Origin: Solirubrobacterales bacterium
Lineage (GTDB): Bacteria > Actinomycetota > Thermoleophilia > Solirubrobacterales > 70-9
DNA length: 10,320 nucleotides
NCBI GenBank assembly: GCA_030152805.1
Contig: JASLIG010000051.1
Span: 1 to 10,320 of the forward strand
Direction: 5' to 3'
This document shows positions 1 through 6,044 of the stretch, in pieces. The translations under genes and the position numbers were made by a program. Under the pieces are notes generated by a model. That model had not been told where the DNA came from. It worked only from the letters and a program-made list of their open reading frames with translations, and searched no databases. Within the stretch, counting starts at the first letter, position 1. Each line of letters begins with the position of its first letter.

Positions 1-1
1 C

Positions 2-427
2 TCCTGGGGGCACTGGTGGGTCTGGGACGAGCCGACCCTGGTCAGCTTCCTGATCGTCTTCCTGATGTACGCGACCTACTACCCCTTCCGCTACGCGATC
101 GAGGACCCCGAGCGCCAGGCGCGCTACGCCTCGGTCTTCGCGATCACCGCCGGCGCCTTCGTGCCGCTCAACTTCATGGCCGTGCGGATGGCGCAGAGCC
201 TCGTGCACCCGCGCACCTTCGGCACCGCCAACGGCGGCCTGCCCGACTCGATGATGTTCACCTTCCTCGTCTGCCTCGCCGCGGTGGCGCTGCTCTGGGT
301 GACACTGGTGAAGCTGGAGCTGACCGCGAAGAGCACCTCGGGGCAGCTGAAGCGGCTGCGCCGCGCGCTCGACGCTCCCGCGGCCGGGACCGGCGGCTCC
401 TCGCGGATCGTCCCGGAGGTGAGCTAG
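2..427 (+). CDS. ccmC: CcmC/CcsA-type heme exporter, C-terminal part
   Basis: This is the 3' end (141 residues) of an integral membrane cytochrome c assembly protein; its start lies before the window. The fragment opens with a tryptophan-rich WWD motif, WGHWWVWDEPTL, which in CcmC forms the heme-handling platform on the outer face of the membrane. A hydrophobic segment follows (about residues 12-28), then another (about 43-61), then PLNFMAVRMAQSLVHPR, where His69 matches the conserved heme-ligand His after the WWD motif in CcmC. A last hydrophobic segment lies near residues 92-113, followed by a basic cytoplasmic tail. The family passes heme to the CcmE chaperone. The stop codon abuts the ATG of the next gene, a CcmD-like protein, which supports CcmC rather than a System II CcsA. 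The exact subfamily is an inference from this fragment. Confidence 0.85.
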   Translation, partial: SWGHWWVWDEPTLVSFLIVFLMYATYYPFRYAIEDPERQARYASVFAITAGAFVPLNFMAVRMAQSLVHPRTFGTANGGLPDSMMFTFLVCLAAVALLWVTLVKLELTAKSTSGQLKRLRRALDAPAAGTGGSSRIVPEVS

Positions 428-661
428 ATGGACCTCCTGCCGATCGCCGCGCCCGCCCTGCCGCTCGACGAGGCCGGCAAGTACGTCGCCGGAGCCTACG
501 TCGTCTTCCTCATCCTGATCGTCGTCTACGTGGCGATCATGGCGAGCAAACTGCAGCGCATGGAGAGGGAGCTGCGCGAGCTGGCGGGGTTTGCCGAGAA
601 CCGCGCCAACGGCGAGGTCGCGGCGGGCTCGGACCGCGAGGAGGTGAGCGCCGATGTCTGA
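428..661 (+). CDS. ccmD: CcmD-like small membrane protein
   Basis: A 77-residue protein with one membrane segment (about residues 20-39, in KYVAGAYVVFLILIVVYVAI) followed by a basic, helical stretch SKLQRMERELREL. This layout is typical of CcmD, the small subunit that helps release holo-CcmE from the CcmABC complex. Sequence conservation in this family is weak, so the call rests on size, topology and position directly after ccmC. The ATG follows the ccmC TAG with no gap, and a strong Shine-Dalgarno sequence GGAGGTGAG (415-423) lies 7 bases upstream. The 3' end overlaps the hemA start by 8 bases, so the genes are probably translationally coupled. Confidence 0.75.
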   Translation: MDLLPIAAPALPLDEAGKYVAGAYVVFLILIVVYVAIMASKLQRMERELRELAGFAENRANGEVAAGSDREEVSADV

Positions 662-1994
662 GCTTCTGGCCCTGGGTGTCTCCCACAAGACGGCGCCGCT
701 CGACCTTCGCGAGCGGCTCTCGCTGACCGAGGGGCGCGCCGCCGGCGCCCTGCGCGAGCTGACCGACGTCGCCGGGATCCACGAGGCGGCGGCGATCTCG
801 ACCTGCAACCGCACCGAGCTCTACCTGGTCGTCTCCGACCCGGTCGAGGCGGAGTCGACGGCGCTGGGGGTGCTCACCCGCCAGGCGGAGATCCGCCCCA
901 CCGAGCTGCTCGGCCACCTCTACTCGCTGCGCTCCGGCGAGGCGGTGCGCCACCTCTTCCGGGTCACCGCCGGGCTCGACTCGATGATCCTCGGCGAGGC
1001 CGAGATCCAGGGCCAGGTCAAGCGCGCCTACGAGCTCGCCCTGGTCGAGGGCGCCACCGGGCCGATCCTCAACCGCCTCTTCCGCGGCGCCCTCGCCGCC
1101 GGCGGTCGCGCCCGCGACGAGACCGGGATCAGCGAGAAGAACGTCTCGATCCCCTCGGTCGCGGTCGAGCTGGCGCGGCGCACGCTCGGCGACCTCGGCG
1201 AGCGCCGCGTGCTCGTGATCGGCGCCGGCGAGACGGCCGAGCTGCTCGCCCGGGCGCTGGTCAGCCGCGGCGTCGCCACCGTCTTCGTCGCCAACCGTCA
1301 TTACGACCGGGCGATCGGCCTGGCGCAGCGCTTCGAGGGCAACGCCGTCCGCTTCGAGGAGCTGCCCGAGCAGCTCGAGCTGGCCGACATCGTCGTCTCG
1401 GCGACCAACTCTCCCCACCACATCGTCGAGCGCGACGACCTGGAGCAGGTGATGAAGACCCGCGGGGGACGTCCGCTCCTGCTCGTCGACATCGCCGTGC
1501 CGCGCGACATCGAGCCCGCCTGCCGCGAGATCGCCGGGGTCAGCCTGCACGACATCGACGACGTGCAGCAGATCGTCGAACGCAACGCCAGCGGCCGCGA
1601 GTCCGAGGCGCGCCGGGCCGAGCGCCTGCTCGACGCCGAGCAGGACCGCTTCGAGCGCTGGCTCGCCTCGCTGGAGGTCGTACCGACGATCGCGGCGCTG
1701 CGCGAGCGCGCCGACGAGATCGTGCGGCGTGTGCTGGCCGAGAACGAGGGGCGCTGGGAGGGGCTCAGCGAGGGGGACCGCGAGCGGTTGAGCGCTATGG
1801 CGAAGGCGATCGCCTCGCGGCTGCTGCACGAGCCTACGTTGCGGATGAAGCGGTCGGCGGGGAGCGACGAGGCGTATTTCTACGTCAGCGCCTTGCGGGA
1901 GCTGTTCGGGCTGGATGTCGAGACAGAGCCCGAGGAGGGCAGTTCGAACGTAACCGAGTTGCGTAGGGCCAATCCCGGTAGGGGTTCCGCTTAA
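654..1994 (+). CDS. hemA: Glutamyl-tRNA reductase
   Basis: HemA reduces glutamyl-tRNA(Glu) with NADPH to glutamate-1-semialdehyde, the committed step of C5-pathway tetrapyrrole synthesis. The 446-residue length is normal for the family. The N-terminal catalytic domain holds STCNRTELY with nucleophile Cys51, and LGEAEIQGQV at 113-122. The NADPH-binding domain follows, with VLVIGAGETAELLARAL (nucleotide-binding loop GAGETA, 190-195) and VDIAVPRDI (278-286). The C-terminal helical dimerisation domain includes LHEPTLRMK (391-399). The ATG is chosen because it is preceded by GGAGGTGAG (640-648), the same strong site used by ccmD, and it overlaps the end of ccmD. The last nine or so residues (RANPGRGSA) and the stop codon are encoded by the left arm of a palindromic element, so the original C terminus was probably different. 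No catalytic residue is affected. Confidence 0.97.
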   Translation: MSELLALGVSHKTAPLDLRERLSLTEGRAAGALRELTDVAGIHEAAAISTCNRTELYLVVSDPVEAESTALGVLTRQAEIRPTELLGHLYSLRSGEAVRHLFRVTAGLDSMILGEAEIQGQVKRAYELALVEGATGPILNRLFRGALAAGGRARDETGISEKNVSIPSVAVELARRTLGDLGERRVLVIGAGETAELLARALVSRGVATVFVANRHYDRAIGLAQRFEGNAVRFEELPEQLELADIVVSATNSPHHIVERDDLEQVMKTRGGRPLLLVDIAVPRDIEPACREIAGVSLHDIDDVQQIVERNASGRESEARRAERLLDAEQDRFERWLASLEVVPTIAALRERADEIVRRVLAENEGRWEGLSEGDRERLSAMAKAIASRLLHEPTLRMKRSAGSDEAYFYVSALRELFGLDVETEPEEGSSNVTELRRANPGRGSA

Positions 1995-2078
1995 CTTTTT
2001 CGGTGGAGAGCCCGTTGCTGTCGCCGCTAGCGCGCGCCGAAAAAGTACAAGACGCTCCACCCCTACCGGGATTGGCCC
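1966..2078. repeat. 113-bp nested palindromic element between hemA and hemC
   Basis: Two perfect 20-nt inverted arms bound the element: GGGCCAATCCCGGTAGGGGT at 1966-1985 and its exact reverse complement at 2059-2078. A second perfect 10-nt pair is nested inside: ACTTTTTCGG at 1994-2003 and CCGAAAAAGT at 2037-2046. The centre (2004-2036) is unpaired. The left arm enters the hemA reading frame and gives its final residues and TAA. The right arm ends 13 bases before the hemC ATG. The T tract lies inside the structure, not after the outer stem, so this is not a canonical rho-independent terminator. No clear target-site duplication is seen. It could be a MITE-like or REP-like mobile repeat, or an RNA hairpin between the cistrons; which of these is not decided by the sequence. 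Confidence 0.85.
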
Positions 2079-2091
2079 ACGACACGCACTG

Positions 2092-2982
2092 ATGCTTCGA
2101 GTTGCCACACGCGGGAGCGCGCTTGCGATGGCTCAGGCCGGTCAGGTGGCCGAGATGCTCGGGGGTGCTGAGCTGGTCGAGGTCGGAGCTGATGGCGGGG
2201 CTGAGGACAAGGCGCGGTTTGTGCGGGGGGTCGAGCAGGCGTTGCTCGACGGCGAGGCGGAGGTTGGGGTGCACTCGGCCAAGGATCTGCCCGCCGAGCT
2301 GACGGAGGGGTTGATGCTGGCCGCCGTGCCGCCGCGGGAGGATCCGCACGATGCTTGGGTCGGAGTTGGGTCTTCGCTCGACGAGGTGCCGGAGGGGGCG
2401 CGGGTCGGGACGGCGAGCTTGCGGCGGCGGGGGCAGCTGCTTGCCGCCCGTCCCGACCTCGAGGTCGGGGAGCTGCACGGGAACGTCGATACCCGGTTGC
2501 GCAAGCTCGCCGAGGGCCAGCTCGATGCGATCGTGCTTGCCGTGGCCGGCCTGCGGCGGCTGGGGCGCGCCGGGGAGATCGCCTTCCCGATCCCGGCCGA
2601 GTCGATGACCCCCGCCGCCGGCCAGGGCTCGCTGGTGCTGCAGGTCCGCGAGGGAGACGAGGCGGCGCTGGGCGCCGTCGAGGGCCTCGTCGACGGCCCG
2701 GCGCTGCGCGAGCTGACCGCCGAGCGCGCCGTCGTCGCCTTGCTGGGAGCCACTTGCAACAGCCCGCTCGGCGTCCACGCCAAGATTGATGCCCAGGCCG
2801 ACCAGATGCGGATCGAGGCCTTCGTCGGCCTCCCCGACGGCAGCGAGTGGCTGCGCGACCGCATCGAGGGCGACTCGACCGAGCCCACCCTGCTCGGCGC
2901 CCAGCTGACCAAGCGCCTCCTCGACACCGGCGCTCGCGAGCTGCTGGACAGAGCCGATAAATGGGATTTAAGTGCCACGTGA
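2092..2982 (+). CDS. hemC: Porphobilinogen deaminase (hydroxymethylbilane synthase)
   Basis: HemC polymerises four porphobilinogen molecules into hydroxymethylbilane, using a dipyrromethane cofactor. Family motifs are clear: VATRGSALA at the N terminus (Arg7), VHSAKDLP with catalytic Asp65, ASLRRRGQL (109-117), GNVDTRLRKL (130-139), LAVAGLRRLG, and GATCNSPLGVHA with the cofactor-attaching Cys222. The protein has 296 residues, slightly short. The region between residues 30 and 43, where the family usually has a TxGDR...GxKGxF loop, is contracted to GADGGAEDKARF. No Shine-Dalgarno sequence is visible before the ATG, and a 113-bp palindrome lies just upstream, so initiation may depend on the hemA transcript structure. 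The last seven residues (KWDLSAT) are encoded by a locally AT-richer stretch that leads into the toxin-antitoxin genes, suggesting the end was altered by that insertion. The 5' half uses more G-ending codons than its neighbours. Confidence 0.95.
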   Translation: MLRVATRGSALAMAQAGQVAEMLGGAELVEVGADGGAEDKARFVRGVEQALLDGEAEVGVHSAKDLPAELTEGLMLAAVPPREDPHDAWVGVGSSLDEVPEGARVGTASLRRRGQLLAARPDLEVGELHGNVDTRLRKLAEGQLDAIVLAVAGLRRLGRAGEIAFPIPAESMTPAAGQGSLVLQVREGDEAALGAVEGLVDGPALRELTAERAVVALLGATCNSPLGVHAKIDAQADQMRIEAFVGLPDGSEWLRDRIEGDSTEPTLLGAQLTKRLLDTGARELLDRADKWDLSAT

Positions 2983-3000
2983 ATGGTATTCTCATGCCAT
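2983..3000 (+). promoter_or_regulatory. Candidate operator of the toxin-antitoxin pair
   Basis: An imperfect inverted repeat, ATGGTAT (2983-2989) and ATGCCAT (2994-3000), pairs at 6 of 7 positions across a 4-base spacer and runs into the antitoxin start codon. AbrB-type antitoxins commonly autoregulate by binding sites at their own promoter. A weak promoter-like pair, TGGACA (2945-2950) and TTTAAG (2967-2972) with a 16-base spacer, lies just upstream in the end of hemC. Both assignments are weak and inferred from position. Confidence 0.3.
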
Positions 3001-3259
3001 GAACGTCACTATCGACAAGGCGGGTCGCATAGTCGTGCCCAAGGAACTGCGCGATCGGATGGGGCTGCGGGCAGGAGACGAGCTCGAAATCGAGGAATTC
3101 AACGGCAAGATCGAGATCTCGAAGCCCATTCGGGAAAGCGAGCTGATCGAAATGGAGAACGGCATTCTCACCTTCGCTCCCGATCCAAGCCGGCCCCCGA
3201 TAACGGAGCAGCAAGCGCGCGAAGAACTCGAACGGGCGCGCGAGTGGCCTCACCACTGA
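2999..3259 (+). CDS. AbrB/MazE-fold antitoxin (VapB-like)
   Basis: An 86-residue protein that begins with a SpoVT-AbrB swapped-hairpin DNA-binding domain: MNVTIDKAGRIVVPKELRDR, then GLRAGDELEI and GKIEISKP (about residues 1-43). The C-terminal half is charged and helical (EQQAREELERAREW), as expected for the part that wraps and inhibits the toxin. The ATG at 2999 is chosen because the family starts just before the VTIDKAGRIV strand; a GTG 27 bases upstream is also in frame but would add residues not expected in the family. There is no good Shine-Dalgarno sequence, and the gene lies 16 bases after hemC, so coupling to hemC translation is possible. It overlaps the PIN-domain gene, the usual antitoxin-first order. 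Codon use is less biased and more AT-rich than in the flanking heme genes, which suggests acquisition by transfer. Confidence 0.9.
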   Translation: MNVTIDKAGRIVVPKELRDRMGLRAGDELEIEEFNGKIEISKPIRESELIEMENGILTFAPDPSRPPITEQQAREELERAREWPHH

Positions 3260-3663
3260 TTGCTCCCGACAGTTCGGTGTTGATTGCCGGGGCCACGCCG
3301 GGGCATCCCTTCTACACTCAGGCCGTGGCGACCCTGCCCACGATTCGGTCAAAGGGGCAGCTGATAGCGCACACGATGGCCGAGGCCTTTTCCGTTCTCA
3401 CCCGCCAAAAGAACTCGCGCCCCCCAGCGGACGTGCTCAGATACCTTGATCAGTTCCTCGGGCAACAGCCGATCGGACTGACGCCAGCGTCTTACCCGAA
3501 AGTCCTGAAAGCTCTGGCCGACGGCGGAATCGTCGGCGGTTCAATCTACGACGGGTTGATCGCCGCCGCTGCCAAACAGAGTGGTCTTCGCCTGCTCAGC
3601 CTCGACCGGCGCGCCGTTCGAACCTACGCGATGCTCGACGTCGACTACGAAATCCTGATTTGA
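3244..3663 (+). CDS. vapC: PIN-domain toxin ribonuclease (VapC family)
   Basis: A 139-residue PIN-domain protein of normal VapC length. The four acidic residues that bind metal in this RNase family are in place: Asp9 in LIAPDSSVLIA, Glu47 in AHTMAEAFSVLTR, Asp103 in GGSIYDGLIAAAA and Asp121 in LLSLDRRA, so it appears intact. VapC toxins cleave RNA, often specific tRNAs or 23S rRNA; the target here cannot be read from sequence. The start is assigned to GTG at 3244, which overlaps the antitoxin by 16 bases and places the PIN Asp in its usual position near residue 9; no ATG is available before the domain. Its TGA overlaps the TTG start of cobA-hemD. The PIN-AbrB pairing makes a type II toxin-antitoxin system very likely. 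Confidence 0.9.
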   Translation: MASPLIAPDSSVLIAGATPGHPFYTQAVATLPTIRSKGQLIAHTMAEAFSVLTRQKNSRPPADVLRYLDQFLGQQPIGLTPASYPKVLKALADGGIVGGSIYDGLIAAAAKQSGLRLLSLDRRAVRTYAMLDVDYEILI

Positions 3664-5168
3664 ACTCTGCCCGCCCCGGAGTCGTTTACCTGGTCGGAGC
3701 CGGCCCGGGCGACCCGGGGCTGATGACGGCGCGGGCGCTGGAGCTGATCGGCTCGGCGGACGCGATCTACCACGACCGGCTGATTCCGCCGGGGGCGCTC
3801 GACGGGGCGCGGGACGACGCCGAACTGGTCTACGTGGGCAAGGCGCCCGGCGTGCCTTCGGTCCCGCAGGAGGAGATCGGCGAGCGGCTGATCGCAGCGG
3901 CGCGAGAGGGCAAGAGCGTCGTGAGGTTGAAGGGTGGCGATCCGTTCGTCTTCGGTCGCGGCGGCGAGGAGGGCGAAGCGCTGCGCGAGGCGGGGATCGA
4001 GTTCGAGGTCGTGCCGGGGATCACGGCCGGCGTCGCCGCCACCGCCTACGCCGGCATCCCCGTGACCCACCGCGACGACGCCTCCGCCGTCGCCTTCGTG
4101 ACCGGCCACGAGGACCCGGAGAAGGAGGAGAGCGCGCTCAACTGGGGGGCGCTCGCCCGCTTTCCCGGCACGCTCGTCTTCTACATGGGGGTGAAGCGGC
4201 TCGCCGACAACGCGGCAGCGCTGATCGCCGCCGGTCGTGATGCCGATGAGCCGGCTGCGGCAATCGAACGCGGCACGATGGACGGGCAGCGGACCGTCGT
4301 CGCCACACTCGGCACGATCGCCGAGGCGGTCGAACGGGAGGGCGTCGGCGCTCCCGCGCTGATCGTGGTCGGGCCGGTCGTCGAACGGCGCGATTCGCTG
4401 GCCTGGCTGGAGCGGCGGCCGCTGCACGGACGCCGCGTCGTCGTCACCCGCGCTCGCGCGCAGGCGAGCGGCTTCGCCAGGCAGTTGCGGGCGCTCGGCG
4501 CTGAAGTGATCGAGCTTCCCGCGATCCGGATCGAGCCGAGGATCGACAGCGACGAGGTGCGGGCCGCTGTCGAGCGAATCGGCGACTACGCGTTGGTCTG
4601 CCTAACCAGCCCGAACGGCGCCCACCTGCTGTTCGAGGTGCTCGCCGCGGCCGGTCTCGACGCGCGGGCGCTGAGCGGAGCGACGATCGCGGCAATCGGC
4701 CCTGGCACGGCACGGGCGCTCGCCGCGCACGGGATCGTCGCCGACGTCGTCCCCGAGCGCTTCGTCGCCGAGTCGCTGGTCGAAGCGCTGGACGGGATCG
4801 AAGTGAGCGGCAAGCGCGTGCTCGTCGCCCGCGCCGCCGAGGCCCGCGAGGTCATCCCCGAGCACCTCAGCGGCCGCGGTGCAGAGGTCGACGTCGTCGC
4901 CCTCTACGAGACCGTCCGAGAGGAACCAGCCTTGGAGGCGGTCGAGGCGGCGCAGAGCGCCGACTACGTCACCTTCACCTCCTCCTCGACCGTGCGCAAC
5001 CTGACCGACGCCCTCGGCGACCGCTTCCCCAAGAGCGCCCGCATCGTCTCGATCGGCCCCGTCACCAGCGAGGCCGCTCGCGATGCCGGCCTCGAGGTCC
5101 ACACCGAAGCCGAGCGCCACGACGTCGACGGCCTCCTAGCCACCCTCCTAGCCGACGCCACCCAGTGA
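3660..5168 (+). CDS. cobA-hemD: Uroporphyrinogen-III C-methyltransferase / uroporphyrinogen-III synthase fusion
   Basis: A 502-residue two-domain enzyme. Residues 7-245 form an SAM-dependent methyltransferase of the CobA/SUMT family, making precorrin-2 from uroporphyrinogen III: VYLVGAGPGDPGLMT (SAM loop), VVRLKGGDPFVFGRGGEE (88-104), VVPGITAG (118-124), GIPVTHR and FVTGHE. Residues from about 255 to 502 match HemD, which cyclises hydroxymethylbilane to uroporphyrinogen III: RRVVVTRARAQASGFARQL at its start, then LTSPNGAHLLFE, AIGPGTARAL, TFTSSSTVRNL and IGPVTSEAARDAG. The fusion is a common arrangement in high-GC Gram-positives. The start is TTG at 3660, overlapping the vapC stop in TTGA; no ATG or GTG is available before the SAM motif, and no strong ribosome site is seen. 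Expression may therefore depend on coupling to the toxin gene. hemC lies upstream, beyond the toxin-antitoxin pair. Confidence 0.93.
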   Translation: MNSARPGVVYLVGAGPGDPGLMTARALELIGSADAIYHDRLIPPGALDGARDDAELVYVGKAPGVPSVPQEEIGERLIAAAREGKSVVRLKGGDPFVFGRGGEEGEALREAGIEFEVVPGITAGVAATAYAGIPVTHRDDASAVAFVTGHEDPEKEESALNWGALARFPGTLVFYMGVKRLADNAAALIAAGRDADEPAAAIERGTMDGQRTVVATLGTIAEAVEREGVGAPALIVVGPVVERRDSLAWLERRPLHGRRVVVTRARAQASGFARQLRALGAEVIELPAIRIEPRIDSDEVRAAVERIGDYALVCLTSPNGAHLLFEVLAAAGLDARALSGATIAAIGPGTARALAAHGIVADVVPERFVAESLVEALDGIEVSGKRVLVARAAEAREVIPEHLSGRGAEVDVVALYETVREEPALEAVEAAQSADYVTFTSSSTVRNLTDALGDRFPKSARIVSIGPVTSEAARDAGLEVHTEAERHDVDGLLATLLADATQ

Positions 5169-5170
5169 TG

Positions 5171-5223
5171 TCGCACTTATTGCCGCTATGCGGCAGCAAC
5201 TACGACACCAAAGTGAAGTGCGA
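5171..5223. repeat. Palindromic repeat, copy 1 (between cobA-hemD and birA)
   Basis: The outer arms TCGCACTT (5171-5178) and AAGTGCGA (5216-5223) are exact inverted copies. An inner hairpin GCCGC-TAT-GCGGC (5182-5194) sits on the left side. The left 23 bases recur at 5242-5264 with two differences, including the exact 14-mer TTGCCGCTATGCGG. This copy begins two bases after the cobA-hemD stop codon. No U tract follows the stem, so a rho-independent terminator is not supported. Confidence 0.75.
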
Positions 5224-5237
5224 GGCCTAGCCAGCTT

Positions 5238-5280
5238 GCGGTCGCATTTCTTGCCGCTATGCGGATGAAAATGCGACCGC
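5238..5280. repeat. Palindromic repeat, copy 2 (covers birA start)
   Basis: The arms GCGGTCGCATTT (5238-5249) and AAATGCGACCGC (5269-5280) are perfect 12-nt inverted copies around a second inner hairpin CCGC-TAT-GCGG (5254-5264). It is a relative of the copy at 5171-5223. The one base that differs in the shared outer arm (C5176 against T5247) is matched by a change in the partner base (G5218 against A5271), so pairing is kept in both. All three candidate birA ATG codons (5259, 5265, 5271) lie within this structure. Confidence 0.8.
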
Positions 5281-6044
5281 TAGATGGGTTTGGGGTGCCG
5301 CACCGGCACTACAGGGTGACCGAGTCGACAAACGATCGTGCGCGTGAGCTGGCTGAGGCCGGCGCGCCCGGTGGCACCGTGGTCACCGCCCGCGAACAGA
5401 CGGCTGGGCGGGGACGGCGGGGCAGGGTCTGGACCGCACCGGAAGGGAAGGCGCTGCTCTACTCGGCGATCCTGCGGCCGCTCGACGAGCGTCACCTGCT
5501 GCTGCCGCTCTCGGTGCCGCTGGCCATCTGTGCCGCCGCGGAGGCGCTCCGACCCGGTGCCGAGTGCCAGGTCAAGTGGCCGAATGACGTTTGGCTGGAA
5601 GGACGCAAGCTGGCCGGCATCCTGATCGAGGCCCGCCCCCAGGATGGCTGGGCGGTAATTGGCATCGGCCTGAACCTCTCAATAGCTCCGGACGAGTTCC
5701 CGCCTGACCTACGTCACCCGGCGGTCTCCCTCTTCGCCACGACTTCGGGGCGTCGGGGGGTGTCCCGACGGAGCCTCCCCGCTGTTGCTCCGTCGGTACT
5801 CCCCCCGACGCCCTCAACCGCCGCTGCAGCGCTAAACCGCCGCCTCGACCACTGGGTCTCGGCACCACACGAGGACGTGCTCACCGAGTGGCGCCGCCGC
5901 GACGGCCTGCTGGGGCGGGAGGTCGCCTGGGGGGACGGCTCAGGCGTCGCCGACGGCATCGACGATCGCGGCAACCTCGTCGTCGTCGTCCCCGGCGGCG
6001 ACCGCGTCAGCCTCGGCGCCGGCGAGGTCCAGCTCCGCATCTGA
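5259..6044 (+). CDS. birA: Biotin--[acetyl-CoA carboxylase] ligase, monofunctional
   Basis: This enzyme activates biotin with ATP and attaches it to a lysine of biotin carboxyl carrier proteins. Motifs in order: VTESTNDRA (20-28), GRGRRGRVW (50-58, biotinyl-AMP binding loop), KWPNDVW (106-112), KLAGILIE (117-124), GIGLNL (135-140), and an SH3-like C-terminal domain with GREVAWGDGSGVADGIDDRGNLVV. There is no N-terminal HTH domain, so it is not a BirA-type repressor. Residues 164-185 are encoded by a 66-bp palindrome and read as a Pro/Arg-rich insert between the catalytic domain and the helix before the C-terminal domain. The start is uncertain: ATG at 5259, 5265 and 5271 are all in frame, inside a palindrome and without a clear Shine-Dalgarno sequence; the longest is given. 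The 3' end overlaps the converging helicase gene by 105 bases. Confidence 0.92.
   Translation: MRMKMRPLDGFGVPHRHYRVTESTNDRARELAEAGAPGGTVVTAREQTAGRGRRGRVWTAPEGKALLYSAILRPLDERHLLLPLSVPLAICAAAEALRPGAECQVKWPNDVWLEGRKLAGILIEARPQDGWAVIGIGLNLSIAPDEFPPDLRHPAVSLFATTSGRRGVSRRSLPAVAPSVLPPTPSTAAAALNRRLDHWVSAPHEDVLTEWRRRDGLLGREVAWGDGSGVADGIDDRGNLVVVVPGGDRVSLGAGEVQLRI
5748..5813. repeat. 66-bp in-frame hairpin element inside birA
   Basis: The left arm GGGCGTCGGGGGG (5748-5760) is the exact reverse complement of CCCCCCGACGCCC (5801-5813), and CCGACGGAGC (5765-5774) is the exact reverse complement of GCTCCGTCGG (5787-5796). The two paired segments are separated by a 4-nt internal mismatch on each side (TGTC and TACT), and the loop is 12 nt. 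That gives 23 pairs in a 66-bp unit. The unit is 22 codons long and starts on a codon boundary of birA, so it adds residues 164-185 without shifting the frame. The layout resembles in-gene palindromic elements such as those of Rickettsia, although no sequence relation is claimed. Confidence 0.85.

Noticed and set aside
1966..2078. Rho-independent terminator between hemA and hemC
   Set aside because: The outer stem is strong, but no U tract follows it; the only T run lies inside the structure.
1956..2090. Target-site duplication flanking the hemA-hemC element
   Set aside because: The bases on either side (gcgta and acgac) do not match, so transposition cannot be shown from duplications.
537..2108. 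Long open frame on the - strand opposite hemA (523 codons)
   Set aside because: It is a mirror of the hemA codon pattern in GC-rich DNA. The translation has no recognisable motif, while hemA on the + strand is unambiguous.
2063..3352. Long - strand frames opposite hemC and the toxin-antitoxin pair
   Set aside because: Low-complexity Arg/Pro/Ala translations without motifs, antisense to well supported genes.
5171..5280. CRISPR-like direct repeats
   Set aside because: Only two copies with different internal spacing and a palindromic design; no array or cas genes nearby.
5295..5309. Small hairpin GTGCCG-CAC-CGGCAC early in birA
   Set aside because: Short, within conserved coding sequence, and expected by chance at this GC content.
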